A stretch of DNA of 50,433 nucleotides from Myxococcales bacterium (GCA_019637115.1 JAHBWH010000044.1:1-50433); one strand, 5' to 3'; counted from the stretch's first letter, positions 12,745 to 21,061 are shown. Notes: generated from the sequence alone by a model not told the origin. Translations and numbers: made by a program.

Positions 12745-13875
12745 TTGTTGGACGAGGTGGCCTCGGGGATTCCTCCCGCGGCGGCGCCGCTCATCGCGAG
12801 TGAGCGCGCTGTCGGGGCCGGCACGGGCGCGGGCGCCATCGTCGCGGCTTTCTACGGCCTCGCGTTCATCGTCGAGCCCCAGCTCCTGCGCTGGAGCGAG
12901 CGCTTCCGCGCGCGCTCGTGGCTCGTTGCTTGGTCCGTCGTCTGCGCGCTGGTCCTCGTCGCCGCAGCGTCCACCTCGTCGTGGTGGGTCTTCCTCTTCG
13001 CCCTGGCGATCTACGGTCCGACCTCGTCGGCGCTGACCGCCGTCGCCGAGGGGCTGCTCGTCGAGTCCACGCCCGAGTCGCGCGAGCGCACGCTCGCGCG
13101 GGTGATGCTTGCGGGCGGGCTCGGTGACCTCGTCGTCCCGGTGCTCCTCGGCGCAGTCGCCCTCGTCCACCTCGATTGGCGCGCGGCCCTGACCGTCGCC
13201 GCCCTCGTGGCGGTCGCGCTCGCGCTCACCTTCGCGGCCACCCGCACGCTCGACCGCCCGCTCGCGGGGCTCGACGATGACGAGGACGACATCGGGGATC
13301 CCCCGCGACTGCGCGACGCGCTCCGCAACCGCCCGCTGGTCGGCTGGGCGCTCGCGAGCAGCGCGACGAACTTGATGGACGAGGTGATGGCGGCCTTCGC
13401 GGTCGTCCACATCCACCGCCACGTGACGAGCGACCCCCTCGAGCTCGCCATCGCGATCGGTGCGTGGATCAGCGGTGGGCTCGTGGGCGTTGCGCTGCTG
13501 GAGCGCGCGCTCGCCCGCGTCGCCCCGATGCGTGCGCTCTTCGTCACGGCGTCGCTCGGGCTGCCCGCCTTCGGTGGGCTGATGCTCGCGCCCGACGTCC
13601 CGAGCGCGTGCGTCGCGTTGGCGGCGCTCGGCGGCGTGGTGTCGACGTACTACCCGCTCGTGCACGCGCGTGCCTACGCGGCGATGCCCGGCCACCCTGG
13701 CGTCGTGAACGGTGTCGTCTCGCTCCTCTCGCCGCTCGAGCTCTCGGTCCCGCTCGCGCTTGGGCTGGTGGCCGACGCCGCGGGGTCGACGACGGCGCTC
13801 GCGCTGCTCGCCCTAGTCCCCATCGCGATGGTCGTCGTGTCGGCTCTGGCTCTCTTCGGGCGAGCACGGGAGTGA
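12745..13875 (+). CDS. MFS-type transporter, 5' end interrupted by an in-frame TGA
   Basis: The open part is 376 residues with about 11 hydrophobic segments of MFS type: VASGIPPAAAPLIA, FYGLAFIVEPQLLRW, ALAIYGPTSSALTAVAEGLL, RVMLAGGLGDLVVPVLLG, and after an acidic cytoplasmic loop (LDDDEDDIGDPP) a second bundle from ALRNRPLVGWALASSATNL to LGLVADAAGSTTALALLALV. The substrate is unknown. The natural start is probably ATG 12676, but TGA at 12697 interrupts that frame. The coordinates given begin at the first possible TTG after it, which would remove most of the first membrane segment. It is divergent from the AEC gene and converges on the DUF1552 gene across a strong hairpin pair. It could be a young pseudogene. 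Confidence 0.7.
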   Translation: MLDEVASGIPPAAAPLIASERAVGAGTGAGAIVAAFYGLAFIVEPQLLRWSERFRARSWLVAWSVVCALVLVAAASTSSWWVFLFALAIYGPTSSALTAVAEGLLVESTPESRERTLARVMLAGGLGDLVVPVLLGAVALVHLDWRAALTVAALVAVALALTFAATRTLDRPLAGLDDDEDDIGDPPRLRDALRNRPLVGWALASSATNLMDEVMAAFAVVHIHRHVTSDPLELAIAIGAWISGGLVGVALLERALARVAPMRALFVTASLGLPAFGGLMLAPDVPSACVALAALGGVVSTYYPLVHARAYAAMPGHPGVVNGVVSLLSPLELSVPLALGLVADAAGSTTALALLALVPIAMVVVSALALFGRARE

Positions 13876-13918
13876 GCAGGCCGGATGTCGCCCCCTGCGC
13901 TCGACAGCGCCTCCAAGA

Positions 13919-13983
13919 CCGGCTCGTTCGAGCCGGCGCCCCCGTCCGGCTTCGGCTCCGCAACGCTGCGGGTCCGGGGGCGC
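13919..13983. terminator. Two GC-rich hairpins between convergent genes
   Basis: CCGGCTC-GTTC-GAGCCGG (13919-13936) is followed by a larger stem, GGCGCCCCCG at 13935-13944 pairing with CGGGGGCGCC at 13974-13983. Both lie between the MFS stop (13875) and the DUF1552 stop (14000). They probably act as a two-way terminator, though without T runs. Confidence 0.65.
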
Positions 13984-13999
13984 CGAGCGCGAGCACGCG

Positions 14000-15346
14000 T
14001 CAGGCGGCGAGGAGCTGCGTGATCGGGCCGCTGCAGAGCTGGCGCGAGCCGAAGACGTTCGTCTCGATCCCGTAGGCCTGCAGGAACGTGATGAAGAGGT
14101 CGTTGTGGGCGCGGCCGCCGAGCGGGACGTGCCTCCCGGTCGCGAAGGTCGGCTGTCCGTCGCTCGCGCGGGGGATGTTGCCCGCCATGAGGAAGGGCAT
14201 GCCGGTGTGGATGTGGAGGTCTCCGCGCGAGAGCTCGTTCGACCAGAAGAGCACCGTGTGGTCGGCGAGCGTCCCCGTCCCCTGGGGGACCGACTCGAGC
14301 CGCGCGATCAGGTACGCGAACTGTTCTGCGTACCAGGTGTTGATGCGCACGAGCTTCTCGATCGAGCCGGGCGAGGTGTCGTGCGCGAGGTCGTGGTGGC
14401 GCTCGCCGACGCCGATCCACGGCAGCGGCACGTAGGCCCCCGAGTGGTACCACTGGATCGATCCGACGCGGGTGAGGTCGCAGGCGAAGGCCATCGCCAG
14501 GATGTCCGCGTGCATCCGGCCGATGCTCGGGATGTCCGGCGTCGGGCGCAGGTCGGGCGGGTTGCACGTGCCCGTGTAAGCCTCGAGCCGGCGCTCGAGA
14601 TCGCGCACCGCCTCGGTGTGCACCTCGAGGCGCTCGCGGTCGACGGCCGAGAGGCGCCGCTGGAGCGCGTCGAGGGACTCGAGCTGGTGGTCGAGCAAGC
14701 TCTGCCGGCGAGCGAGGCGGTTGCGCACGGCGTCGGCGTCGGCGTTCGGATCGCCGAAGACGCGCACGTAGGCGTCGACCGGGCTGTTCATCGGCGGCAG
14801 CGGCTGGCCCGCCGCGCGGTAACACATGCGCGTGTAGATCCGCGCGCGGCCGTCGACGCCGACGCCGAGCTCGAGCGAGCGGAGCTTCGTCGTGGTGCCG
14901 ATGCGGTCGGCGATCACCTGGTCGACCGAGGGGCCACCCGCCCACGAGGACGGCGGGCAGGTCTCGCAGCCGCCCTGCGTGTCACCGGGCAGCAGCGGGA
15001 TCGCCGTGAGCGCGTGCCCCATCCCGGCCTGGTGCGCGTCGTGGTTGATGATCAGCGTGCTCGACATGTTCAGGCCCGAGGTCACGAGCACGCGCGCGCG
15101 GTGGGGCTCGAGCGGCGCGAGGATGCGCCGGAACGTGAACTCGGTGCCGGTCCCGCTGGGCGTCCATTGGCTCGGGATCGTCCCGTTCGGAGAGAACATC
15201 ACGAGGAAGCGCTTCGGGATCTCCGCGGGCTGCGCCTGCGCGCCGCCGCGCTCGAGCTGCTTGACGAAGGGGGCGAGGACGGTGCCGGCGGCCGCGCCGA
15301 GGGCGGCCTGTCGAATGAACCGGCGACGGGAGGAGAAGGTGGTCAT
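14000..15346 (-). CDS. DUF1552 protein with Tat-type signal
   Basis: A 448-residue exported protein. The N-terminus MTTFSSRRRFIRQAALGAAA is a twin-arginine-type signal (RRRFIRQ) followed by a hydrophobic stretch, pointing to export in folded form. The body matches DUF1552: PKRFLVMFSPNGTIPSQW, NHDAHQAGMGHALTAI, PSVDQVIADRIG, RSLELGVG, a helical linker with LARRQSLLDHQLESLDALQ, and C-terminal TVLFWSNELSRGDLHIHTGM and HNDLFITFLQAYGI. The overall shape recalls alkaline-phosphatase/sulfatase-like DUF1501 relatives. The function is unknown. ATG 15346 overlaps the stop of the upstream gene by four bases, with AGAGAGG upstream of the start. The pair is a recurrent unit in Planctomycetota and Myxococcota. 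Confidence 0.9.
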   Translation of the reverse strand: MTTFSSRRRFIRQAALGAAAGTVLAPFVKQLERGGAQAQPAEIPKRFLVMFSPNGTIPSQWTPSGTGTEFTFRRILAPLEPHRARVLVTSGLNMSSTLIINHDAHQAGMGHALTAIPLLPGDTQGGCETCPPSSWAGGPSVDQVIADRIGTTTKLRSLELGVGVDGRARIYTRMCYRAAGQPLPPMNSPVDAYVRVFGDPNADADAVRNRLARRQSLLDHQLESLDALQRRLSAVDRERLEVHTEAVRDLERRLEAYTGTCNPPDLRPTPDIPSIGRMHADILAMAFACDLTRVGSIQWYHSGAYVPLPWIGVGERHHDLAHDTSPGSIEKLVRINTWYAEQFAYLIARLESVPQGTGTLADHTVLFWSNELSRGDLHIHTGMPFLMAGNIPRASDGQPTFATGRHVPLGGRAHNDLFITFLQAYGIETNVFGSRQLCSGPITQLLAA

Positions 15347-16989
15347 CGGGTCGGCCTCTCTGAGGGGACTTGGCGGTGCCTGAACGAAGGGCTCTCGACG
15401 ATAGCGAGGAGCAGCTCGCGGAAGTCTCCGCCCGACTCCGCGAAGCGACGCCGGACGTCTTCGGTGGTGCAGGCGTCCTGACGCGCCTCGATGCGGTTGA
15501 GCGCGAAGCGCGTCCACTGCGTCGCCACGCAGTCGCGGACGATGCCGCTCGAGCCGAGCTGCAGGGCCATCTCGACCGCGCCGTCGAACTCGCCCGAGGC
15601 GTCGGCGGCGTCGACGATCTCACCCGAGGCGTCGATGGGCCGGTCATCGTCGGTCTCACGCCAGCGGCCGATCGCGTCGTAGTGCTCGAAGCCGAAGCCG
15701 ACGGGATCGATGAGCCGGTGGCAGCCCGCGCAGACCGGGTCGGAGCGGTGCTGGTCGAAGCGCTCGCGGGTGGTCTGACCGGCCATCGGCTCGGGCACGA
15801 CCGGGATGATGTCGTTGGGCGGGGTCGGGAGCGGCTGGCAGAGGAGCTTCGTGCGCACGAAGATGCCGCGGTGGATCGGGTCGCTCTGGTTCGGCTTGCC
15901 GAGCAGCGTGAGCAACGCGGGGTGGGTGAGCAGGCCAGTGCGCTGGTCGGGGTCGAGCTCGACGCGGTGGAAGCCCTCTTCGGTCGGCGGCTCGACGCCG
16001 AAGAGGGGCGCGATCGGCGCCGAGACCATCGCGAAGGTCGACGTGAGCAGGCCCTCGACGGTTGCGTCGGTGCGCATCACCTCGTCGATGTAGGCCTCGA
16101 GCGAGGCGCGGAGCTCGGCGGCGTGGGCGGCGGTGAACCCCGGGTAGTACGCCGGATCGCGCTCCAGGGTCGCGAAGGCGTCGAGGCCGAGCCACTGACG
16201 GTGGAAGTCGTGCAGACCGCGCGACGAGCGGGCATCCTCGAGCAGGCGCTGCGCCTGCGCCGAGAGGCCCTCGGGCGTGTCGAGGGCGCCGGAGGCGGCG
16301 GCGTCGAGCAGCTCCTCGTCGGGCACCGAGCGCCAGACGAAGAACGAGAGGCGCGCCGCGAGCTCGAAGCTCGTGAGGCCGTGTACGGAGCCCGGCTCCG
16401 CGTCCGAGGGGTTCAGCTCGACGTGATAGAGGAACTGGGGCGAGACGAGCATCGACGCGAGCGCGTGCCGGAGGCCGGCGCGGTAGCCGCCGAACGCGCG
16501 ACCGCGCGCAAACGCGCGGATGATCGCGGCGGTCTCCTCGACCGTCAGATCGTGGCGGTAGGCGCGGCGCGCGAGGGGGGTCAGCAGCTCTCGGGCGCAG
16601 ACCTCTTCGCCGCGCGCCGCCGGGTCGCACTCGCCGAGCGCGTCGAGGTCGACCGCGGCGCCGACCGCTTCGGCCGCGTAGAGATATTGCTCGGCAAGGA
16701 GCGGCGAGACGAGGCTCCCGACCTCGTAGCCCGTGGTGACGTCGTCCGGCGCCAGCGACTCCGAGGGGCGGAGCTCGAGGTCGAAGAGGTCGCGGACGAT
16801 GAAGTCGTACTCGGTCCGCGTGATGTGGCGGAGGGGCGAGGTCGCCGTCGTCGGGTCTTCGCAGTGGACGCCGGGGTCGGTGGGGGCCGCGGGCGGACGG
16901 GCGGGGTCCGCGATCTGACCCTGGCACCCGAGCACGCTGATGAGGGCGCAGGCCATCCACTTCGTCGCTCTGTGGGGTGTGCGTGCCAT
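15343..16989 (-). CDS. DUF1592/DUF1588/DUF1595/DUF1585-type lipoprotein with a CxxCH motif
   Basis: A 548-residue lipoprotein: signal WMACALISVLGCQG with lipobox VLGC, then a short Pro-rich linker. The order is typical of this planctomycete/myxobacterial family: LRHITRTEYDFIVRDLFD (DUF1587-like), LARRAYRHDLTVEE (DUF1595), SMLVSPQFLYHVEL with ELAARLSFFVWRSVPDEELL (DUF1592), RTGLLTHPALLTLLGKPNQS (DUF1588) with the c-type haem-like motif CAGCH in DPVCAGCHRLIDPVGFGFEH, and a C-terminal DUF1585 segment. A redox role is possible from CAGCH but not shown. ATG 16989 has AGGAG 7 bases upstream. The gene is translated just before, and coupled to, the DUF1552 gene; they likely act together in the envelope. 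Confidence 0.9.
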   Translation of the reverse strand: MARTPHRATKWMACALISVLGCQGQIADPARPPAAPTDPGVHCEDPTTATSPLRHITRTEYDFIVRDLFDLELRPSESLAPDDVTTGYEVGSLVSPLLAEQYLYAAEAVGAAVDLDALGECDPAARGEEVCARELLTPLARRAYRHDLTVEETAAIIRAFARGRAFGGYRAGLRHALASMLVSPQFLYHVELNPSDAEPGSVHGLTSFELAARLSFFVWRSVPDEELLDAAASGALDTPEGLSAQAQRLLEDARSSRGLHDFHRQWLGLDAFATLERDPAYYPGFTAAHAAELRASLEAYIDEVMRTDATVEGLLTSTFAMVSAPIAPLFGVEPPTEEGFHRVELDPDQRTGLLTHPALLTLLGKPNQSDPIHRGIFVRTKLLCQPLPTPPNDIIPVVPEPMAGQTTRERFDQHRSDPVCAGCHRLIDPVGFGFEHYDAIGRWRETDDDRPIDASGEIVDAADASGEFDGAVEMALQLGSSGIVRDCVATQWTRFALNRIEARQDACTTEDVRRRFAESGGDFRELLLAIVESPSFRHRQVPSERPTR

Positions 16990-17089
16990 TCGATCGCTCC
17001 TGAGTCCGTCCGCAAGGCGCACGACTCCCGCCGCCCCAGCGGGGGCCGCCTGGCTCGCGGCGTCACCACGGGGCCGTGAGCGTCGAGTC

Positions 17090-17285
17090 GTTCACAGGGT
17101 CTCTCATGAGCAGATATCGTGCCAGCAGAAATTTCCACAAAGGACGCATTTTTGCGCCGTGGCGCGCCACATTGGCCGGGGTGCAGGGACCCCATGTAGA
17201 CCGTCGACCCCACCGGTCCGTGTCGTAAATGCGCGAAACAAAACGTGAATTTGGATCGCGTCGCTCGGCGTCCCCGTTCGCGGCC
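17090..17285. other. AT-richer divergent intergenic stretch
   Basis: Between the DUF1592-type gene (-) and the mevalonate operon (+), positions 17090-17260 are clearly less GC-rich (for example AGAAATTTCCACAAAGG and GTAAATGCGCGAAACAAAAC). This is the most likely place for both promoters, but I cannot assign exact elements. No small gene is visible in 16990-17707. Confidence 0.45.
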
Positions 17286-17650
17286 GATTGACGCGGCGCG
17301 ACCGCGGACTTCGTGTCGGTCCGCGGCCGCGCCGCCCGCAGACCCAGCGGGTCCGCGGTCCGGCGGCTTCGGCTCACGTCCGGGCGAACGGGTCCCCGCT
17401 GCGGCGGGTTCGGGCGGTCCAGCAGGTCCGCGGTCCGCGGCGGGTTCGGGCGGCGGGTCCGTGTCCGTGTCCACCCGCTCCGGGTCCGCGGTCCGCGGGG
17501 GGTCGGGCGGCGGGTTCGGGTCCGGCCGGGGGCGAGGGCCCGGGTCCGCGGTCGGTTCGGGCGGCGGGCTCGGGTCCGGGCGCGGGCCAGGGTCCGCGGC
17601 GGGTTCTGGCGGCGGGCTCGGGTTCGGGCGCGGTCCAGGATCGACCTCGA
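17286..17650. repeat. Degenerate G-rich repeat block upstream of the mevalonate operon
   Basis: The core GGTCCGCGG recurs at about 17350, 17425, 17483, 17543 and 17591. Each is followed by variants of CGGGTTCGGGCGGCGGG, giving irregular units of roughly 48-75 bp. The plus strand is strongly G-biased with many GGG runs, so G-quadruplex or R-loop formation is conceivable. It ends about 55 bases before the mevalonate kinase start and would be part of the operon leader if transcription begins in the AT-richer stretch. Confidence 0.7.
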
Positions 17651-17707
17651 ACGGCTCGCCCGAAGTGCGGATGCTCGCACCGTGGGGGGCTGCTAAGTGC
17701 GCGGCGC

Positions 17708-18673
17708 ATGGCGTTCGGTCGCGGCAAGGTGATCCTGCTCGGCGAGCACGGGGTGGTCTACGGACACCCAGCGCTCGCCGCAGGGCTCGGGGTCGGGGTG
17801 CACGCGCGCGCGGTGGCGTCGGACGTCGACGTGATCGAGGCGCGCCCCTGGGGCGTCTTCGCGCGAGTCGACGACGACGACGAGCCCCTGGCGAAGGGCT
17901 ACGCGGCCATCCTCGAGGGCTATCCCTCGACCCGCCCCCGCCTCCGCGTCGAGGTCGACGTCGAGCTGCCGGGCGGGGCAGGCCTCGGCTGCTCGGCCGC
18001 GCTCGGCGTGGCCGTCACGGGCGCGATCGACGAAGCCCTCGGGATCGAGCGGAGCGCGACGGAGCGCGGCGAGTACTCCCTCCGCTGGGAGCGGGTCTTC
18101 CACGGAAACCCCTCCGGCGTCGACAACGCGATGGCCGCCGCGGGCGGCATCGCGCTCTTCCGCAAGGGCCACCCCCTCGAGCCCGTCCGCGCGCGGCGGC
18201 CGCTCCCGCTCGTCATCGCGCACAGCGGCGAGAGCTCGTCGACCAAAGAGGTCGTCGCGATGGTCGCGCGCCAGCACGAGAAGGAGCCCGCGCGTGTCGG
18301 CGAGGTCTTCGAGGGCATCGCGTCGCTCGTGCGCAACGCGCGCCTCGCGGTCGAGGCGGGTGACCTCGCCGCGCTCGGCCAGCTGATGGACATGAACCAC
18401 GCGCTGCTCTCGGCGCTGATGCTCTCGACGGAGCAGCTCGAGGCGCTCTGCCGCGCGGCGCGCGAGGCGGGCGCGCTCGGCGCGAAGCTCACGGGCGCGG
18501 GCGCTGGCGGCTGCATGATCGCCCTCGCCGCGAGCCGCGCGCAGGCCGAGGCGATCCGCGCGCGGCTCGCCACGCTGTCACCGCTCACGCTCGTCGCCGA
18601 GGCGGGCGGCCTCGACGAGGACGTGATGTTGGCCGACGCCGAAGGGCGTCGTGAGGAAGGGAAGCCGGAATGA
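17708..18673 (+). CDS. mvk: Mevalonate kinase (GHMP family)
   Basis: A 321-residue GHMP kinase that phosphorylates mevalonate to 5-phosphomevalonate, the first step of the lower mevalonate pathway. Motif 1: GRGKVILLGEHGVVYGHPAL. Motif 2, the ATP loop: PGGAGLGCSAALGVAV; a Cys stands where most GHMP enzymes have Ser (GLGSSAA). The catalytic Asp is in GNPSGVDNAM. Motif 3: KLTGAGAGGCMIAL near the C-terminus. Length fits bacterial mevalonate kinases. ATG 17708 starts right at motif 1. The stop overlaps the next start (ATGA). With the two following genes it makes isopentenyl diphosphate; HMG-CoA synthase, HMG-CoA reductase and IPP isomerase are not in the window. Confidence 0.93.
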   Translation: MAFGRGKVILLGEHGVVYGHPALAAGLGVGVHARAVASDVDVIEARPWGVFARVDDDDEPLAKGYAAILEGYPSTRPRLRVEVDVELPGGAGLGCSAALGVAVTGAIDEALGIERSATERGEYSLRWERVFHGNPSGVDNAMAAAGGIALFRKGHPLEPVRARRPLPLVIAHSGESSSTKEVVAMVARQHEKEPARVGEVFEGIASLVRNARLAVEAGDLAALGQLMDMNHALLSALMLSTEQLEALCRAAREAGALGAKLTGAGAGGCMIALAASRAQAEAIRARLATLSPLTLVAEAGGLDEDVMLADAEGRREEGKPE

Positions 18674-19878
18674 AGAAGGTCCGAGGGGCGAGCCGCGCGT
18701 CGACGACGCCCGAGGAGATCGCTTCCGCCGCGTCGACGGGCGCCGCGTCCGCGAAGGCTGCGAAGGCCGCGAAGGCCGCGTCCGCGAAGGCCGCGCCCGC
18801 GAAGGCCGCGCCCGCAAAGGCTGCGCCCGCGAAGGCCGCGAAGGCCGCGCCCCCGAAGCCGCGCGCGCCGAAGCCGCGCGCGAAGCGTGGGCTCGCCGTG
18901 GCCGCGCGCGGCGCCGAGGCGACCGCGCACGCGAACATCGCGGTCGCGAAGTATTGGGGCAAGAGCGACGTCGCGCTGAACCTCCCGGCCGTGCCGTCGA
19001 TCTCGCTGACGCTCGACGGCCTCGTGACGAAGACGCGCGTGCGCTTCGACGAGTCGTTGAAGGCCGATCAGATCATGCTCGACGGGCGGGTCGCGACCGA
19101 CAAGGAGGCCGCGCGCGTCGTCGAGCTCCTCGACCGCGTCCGCGCCGCCGCGGGCATGCTGCTTCGCGCCGAGGTCGTCAGCGAGAACCGCTTCCCGACC
19201 GCCGCGGGCCTCGCGTCGAGCGCGAGCGGCTTCGCGGCGCTCGCGGGCGCGGCCGTCGCCGCCGCCGGCCTCTCGTGGAGCGAGGCGCAGCTCTCGGCGC
19301 TCGCGCGCTGGTCGAGCGCGTCCGCGGGCCGCTCCATCTTCGGCGGCTGGGCGAAGCTCCCGGCGGGCAAGCCCGGCCAAGCGACGCTCGCGGCCAAGCC
19401 GCTCTTCGGGCCCGACCACTGGGACGTGCGCCTCGTCGTGGCCGAGACCGTGAAGGGGCCGAAAAAGGTCGGCTCCACCGAGGGCATGGAGCGCTCCCGG
19501 CGGACCTCTCCGATCTACGAGGCTTGGGTCGCCGGCGCGCCCGCGCTCACGCGGCGCATCGAGCGCGCGCTCGCCAAGCGCGACCTCGATGGGCTCGGCG
19601 CCGCGATGGAGCAGAGCACCTACGCCTTCCACGCCTGCGCGATGAGCGCTTCGCCCTCGATCCTCTACTGGCAGCCCGGCACGCTCGCGGCGCTGCGGAC
19701 CGTCGAGACGCTGCGGGAGAAGGGCACGAGCGCGTGGGCGACGATGGACGCGGGGCCGCACGTGAAGGTGCTCTGCCACGCCGCGGACGCGCCCAAGGTG
19801 CGGCGCGCGCTCGGCGCGACCGAGGGCGTGACCAAGACGATGATCGCCAGGCCCGGCGCCGGGCTCGTGGTTCGGTGA
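18670..19878 (+). CDS. mvaD: Diphosphomevalonate decarboxylase with an Ala/Lys-rich N-terminal tail
   Basis: A 402-residue protein that converts 5-diphosphomevalonate to isopentenyl diphosphate. The enzyme core starts near residue 84 with TAHANIAVAKYWGKSD, followed by LPAVPSISLTLDGL, the ATP loop FPTAAGLASSASGFAALA, SAGRSIFGGWAKL and C-terminal WATMDAGPHVKVL. Residues ~28-75 are an added tail made of AKAAPAKAAPAK-type repeats and PKPRAPKPRAKR, much like a histone H1 C-terminal tail; usual enzymes start within about 10 residues of the ANIAVAKYWGK motif. The tail is coded by 15-bp tandem repeats at about 18754-18860. The start overlaps the mevalonate kinase stop. A downstream start without the tail (no ATG is available) seems unlikely. 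Confidence 0.93.
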   Translation: MKKVRGASRASTTPEEIASAASTGAASAKAAKAAKAASAKAAPAKAAPAKAAPAKAAKAAPPKPRAPKPRAKRGLAVAARGAEATAHANIAVAKYWGKSDVALNLPAVPSISLTLDGLVTKTRVRFDESLKADQIMLDGRVATDKEAARVVELLDRVRAAAGMLLRAEVVSENRFPTAAGLASSASGFAALAGAAVAAAGLSWSEAQLSALARWSSASAGRSIFGGWAKLPAGKPGQATLAAKPLFGPDHWDVRLVVAETVKGPKKVGSTEGMERSRRTSPIYEAWVAGAPALTRRIERALAKRDLDGLGAAMEQSTYAFHACAMSASPSILYWQPGTLAALRTVETLREKGTSAWATMDAGPHVKVLCHAADAPKVRRALGATEGVTKTMIARPGAGLVVR

Positions 19879-19903
19879 CGTGGGCGAGCGCGTGGGTGTG
19901 ACG

Positions 19904-21061
19904 ATGCAGGCGAGCGCGCCGGGCAAGATGATGGTCTCCGGCGAGTACGCGGTGCTCGAGGGCGCGCCCGCGATCGTCATGGCCGCGCAGACCCGCGGCG
20001 TCGTGCGGCTCGAGGGGTCGCCGCGGGCGCTCGAGCACGTCGCCGCGGGCCTCGAGGCGCCGACGCCGCGTTATCCGGAGGCGGCGCACGCGCGCCGGCA
20101 GGCGGAGCGACGCCTCGGCGTCGTCCCGGGGGCGCTCGTGGTCGACGTCTCGGCGCTGCGCCGGGATGGCCAGAAGCTCGGGCTCGGATCGAGCGCGGCC
20201 ACCGCCGCGGCGTCGGCGGCGCTCGTGCATGCGTGGCATGGGCGCGACCTCGACGACCCGCGCGTGCGAGACGAGGTCTTCGAGGACGCCTACCTCGGGC
20301 ATATGTCGGTGGCCCCGCAGGGCAGCGGCGCCGACGTCGCGGCCGCGGTGCTCGGTGGCGTCGTGCGCTTCCAGCGCGGGGCCTACGCGAGCGCGACCTC
20401 CGGCGCGCCGTCGGACGAAGCCTCCATGGCGCTGACCTCCGCGACGCAGGTGGCCGACACGGCGCCGACCCCGGCGCAGGTAACCGACACGGCGCCGATC
20501 TCGGCGCAGCCGAAAACGGCGCCGACCTCGGCGCGTGCGGGTGGCGCTCTTACGCGCGCTGGCTCGAGCGGTGAGGCCGCCCGCACGGCGCCGCTGGTCT
20601 GGCCTGCGGGGCTCATCGTACGCGTCGCGTGGACGGGCCAGGCCGCGAGCACGGCGGCGCTCGTCGCGCAGGTGAAGGCCCTGGCGGCGTCCTCGCCCGC
20701 CCGGCATCGCGCGGCGATGGACGCGCTCGCGGCCGAGGCAGAGGCCTTCGTCGTGGCGTTCGCGCAGGACGCGCGCGCCGTCGTCGAGGCGGCTGGCCGC
20801 TACCACGACGCGATGGCGGCGCTCGGAGCGGCCGCGGGCGCCCCCATCGTCGAGGCCCGGCTCGAGCAGGTCGCGGCGCTCGCGGCGGCCACCGGGGGTC
20901 GCGCGAAGCCGAGCGGCGCAGGAGGCGGCGACGTCGCGCTCGCCTTCTTCGCGGGCGACGAAGACGCAGCGGCTTTCGCCGCGCGTTGCGCGCGCGAGGG
21001 GGTCGAGGTGCTCGCGCTCGAGCTCGGCGGCCCCGGCGCGCGGGTCGACCGCGTCGACTGA
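19904..21061 (+). CDS. Phosphomevalonate kinase (GHMP family) with a repeat insertion
   Basis: A 385-residue GHMP kinase that by position and motifs converts phosphomevalonate to diphosphomevalonate. N-terminal SAPGKMMVSGEYAVLEGAPA, ATP loop KLGLGSSAATAAASAAL, and C-terminal GRAKPSGAGGGDVALAFFAG are the three GHMP motifs of the ERG8-type enzyme. About residues 180-225 are a low-complexity insert with the recurring pattern DTAPTPAQ/DTAPISAQ/KTAPTSAR, coded by a short tandem repeat, probably a disordered surface loop. ATG 19904 is used because motif 1 follows at once; GTG 19880 would add eight residues. The last codons and stop lie in a 43-bp tandem repeat. It is the third gene of the mevalonate operon. 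Confidence 0.9.
   Translation: MQASAPGKMMVSGEYAVLEGAPAIVMAAQTRGVVRLEGSPRALEHVAAGLEAPTPRYPEAAHARRQAERRLGVVPGALVVDVSALRRDGQKLGLGSSAATAAASAALVHAWHGRDLDDPRVRDEVFEDAYLGHMSVAPQGSGADVAAAVLGGVVRFQRGAYASATSGAPSDEASMALTSATQVADTAPTPAQVTDTAPISAQPKTAPTSARAGGALTRAGSSGEAARTAPLVWPAGLIVRVAWTGQAASTAALVAQVKALAASSPARHRAAMDALAAEAEAFVVAFAQDARAVVEAAGRYHDAMAALGAAAGAPIVEARLEQVAALAAATGGRAKPSGAGGGDVALAFFAGDEDAAAFAARCAREGVEVLALELGGPGARVDRVD
20454..20535 (+). repeat. Imperfect tandem repeat inside the phosphomevalonate kinase gene
   Basis: The motif CCGACACGGCGCCGA occurs at 20454 and 20484 (30-bp period), with a decayed third copy at about 20510. It encodes the DTAPxxAQ repeats, stays in frame and interrupts the kinase domain between conserved blocks. 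Confidence 0.75.

Noticed and set aside
14000-16989. Reading the DUF1592-type protein as a conventional cytochrome c
   Set aside because: There is a single CxxCH inside a large conserved domain, without the distal Met pattern of small cytochromes; haem binding remains unproven.
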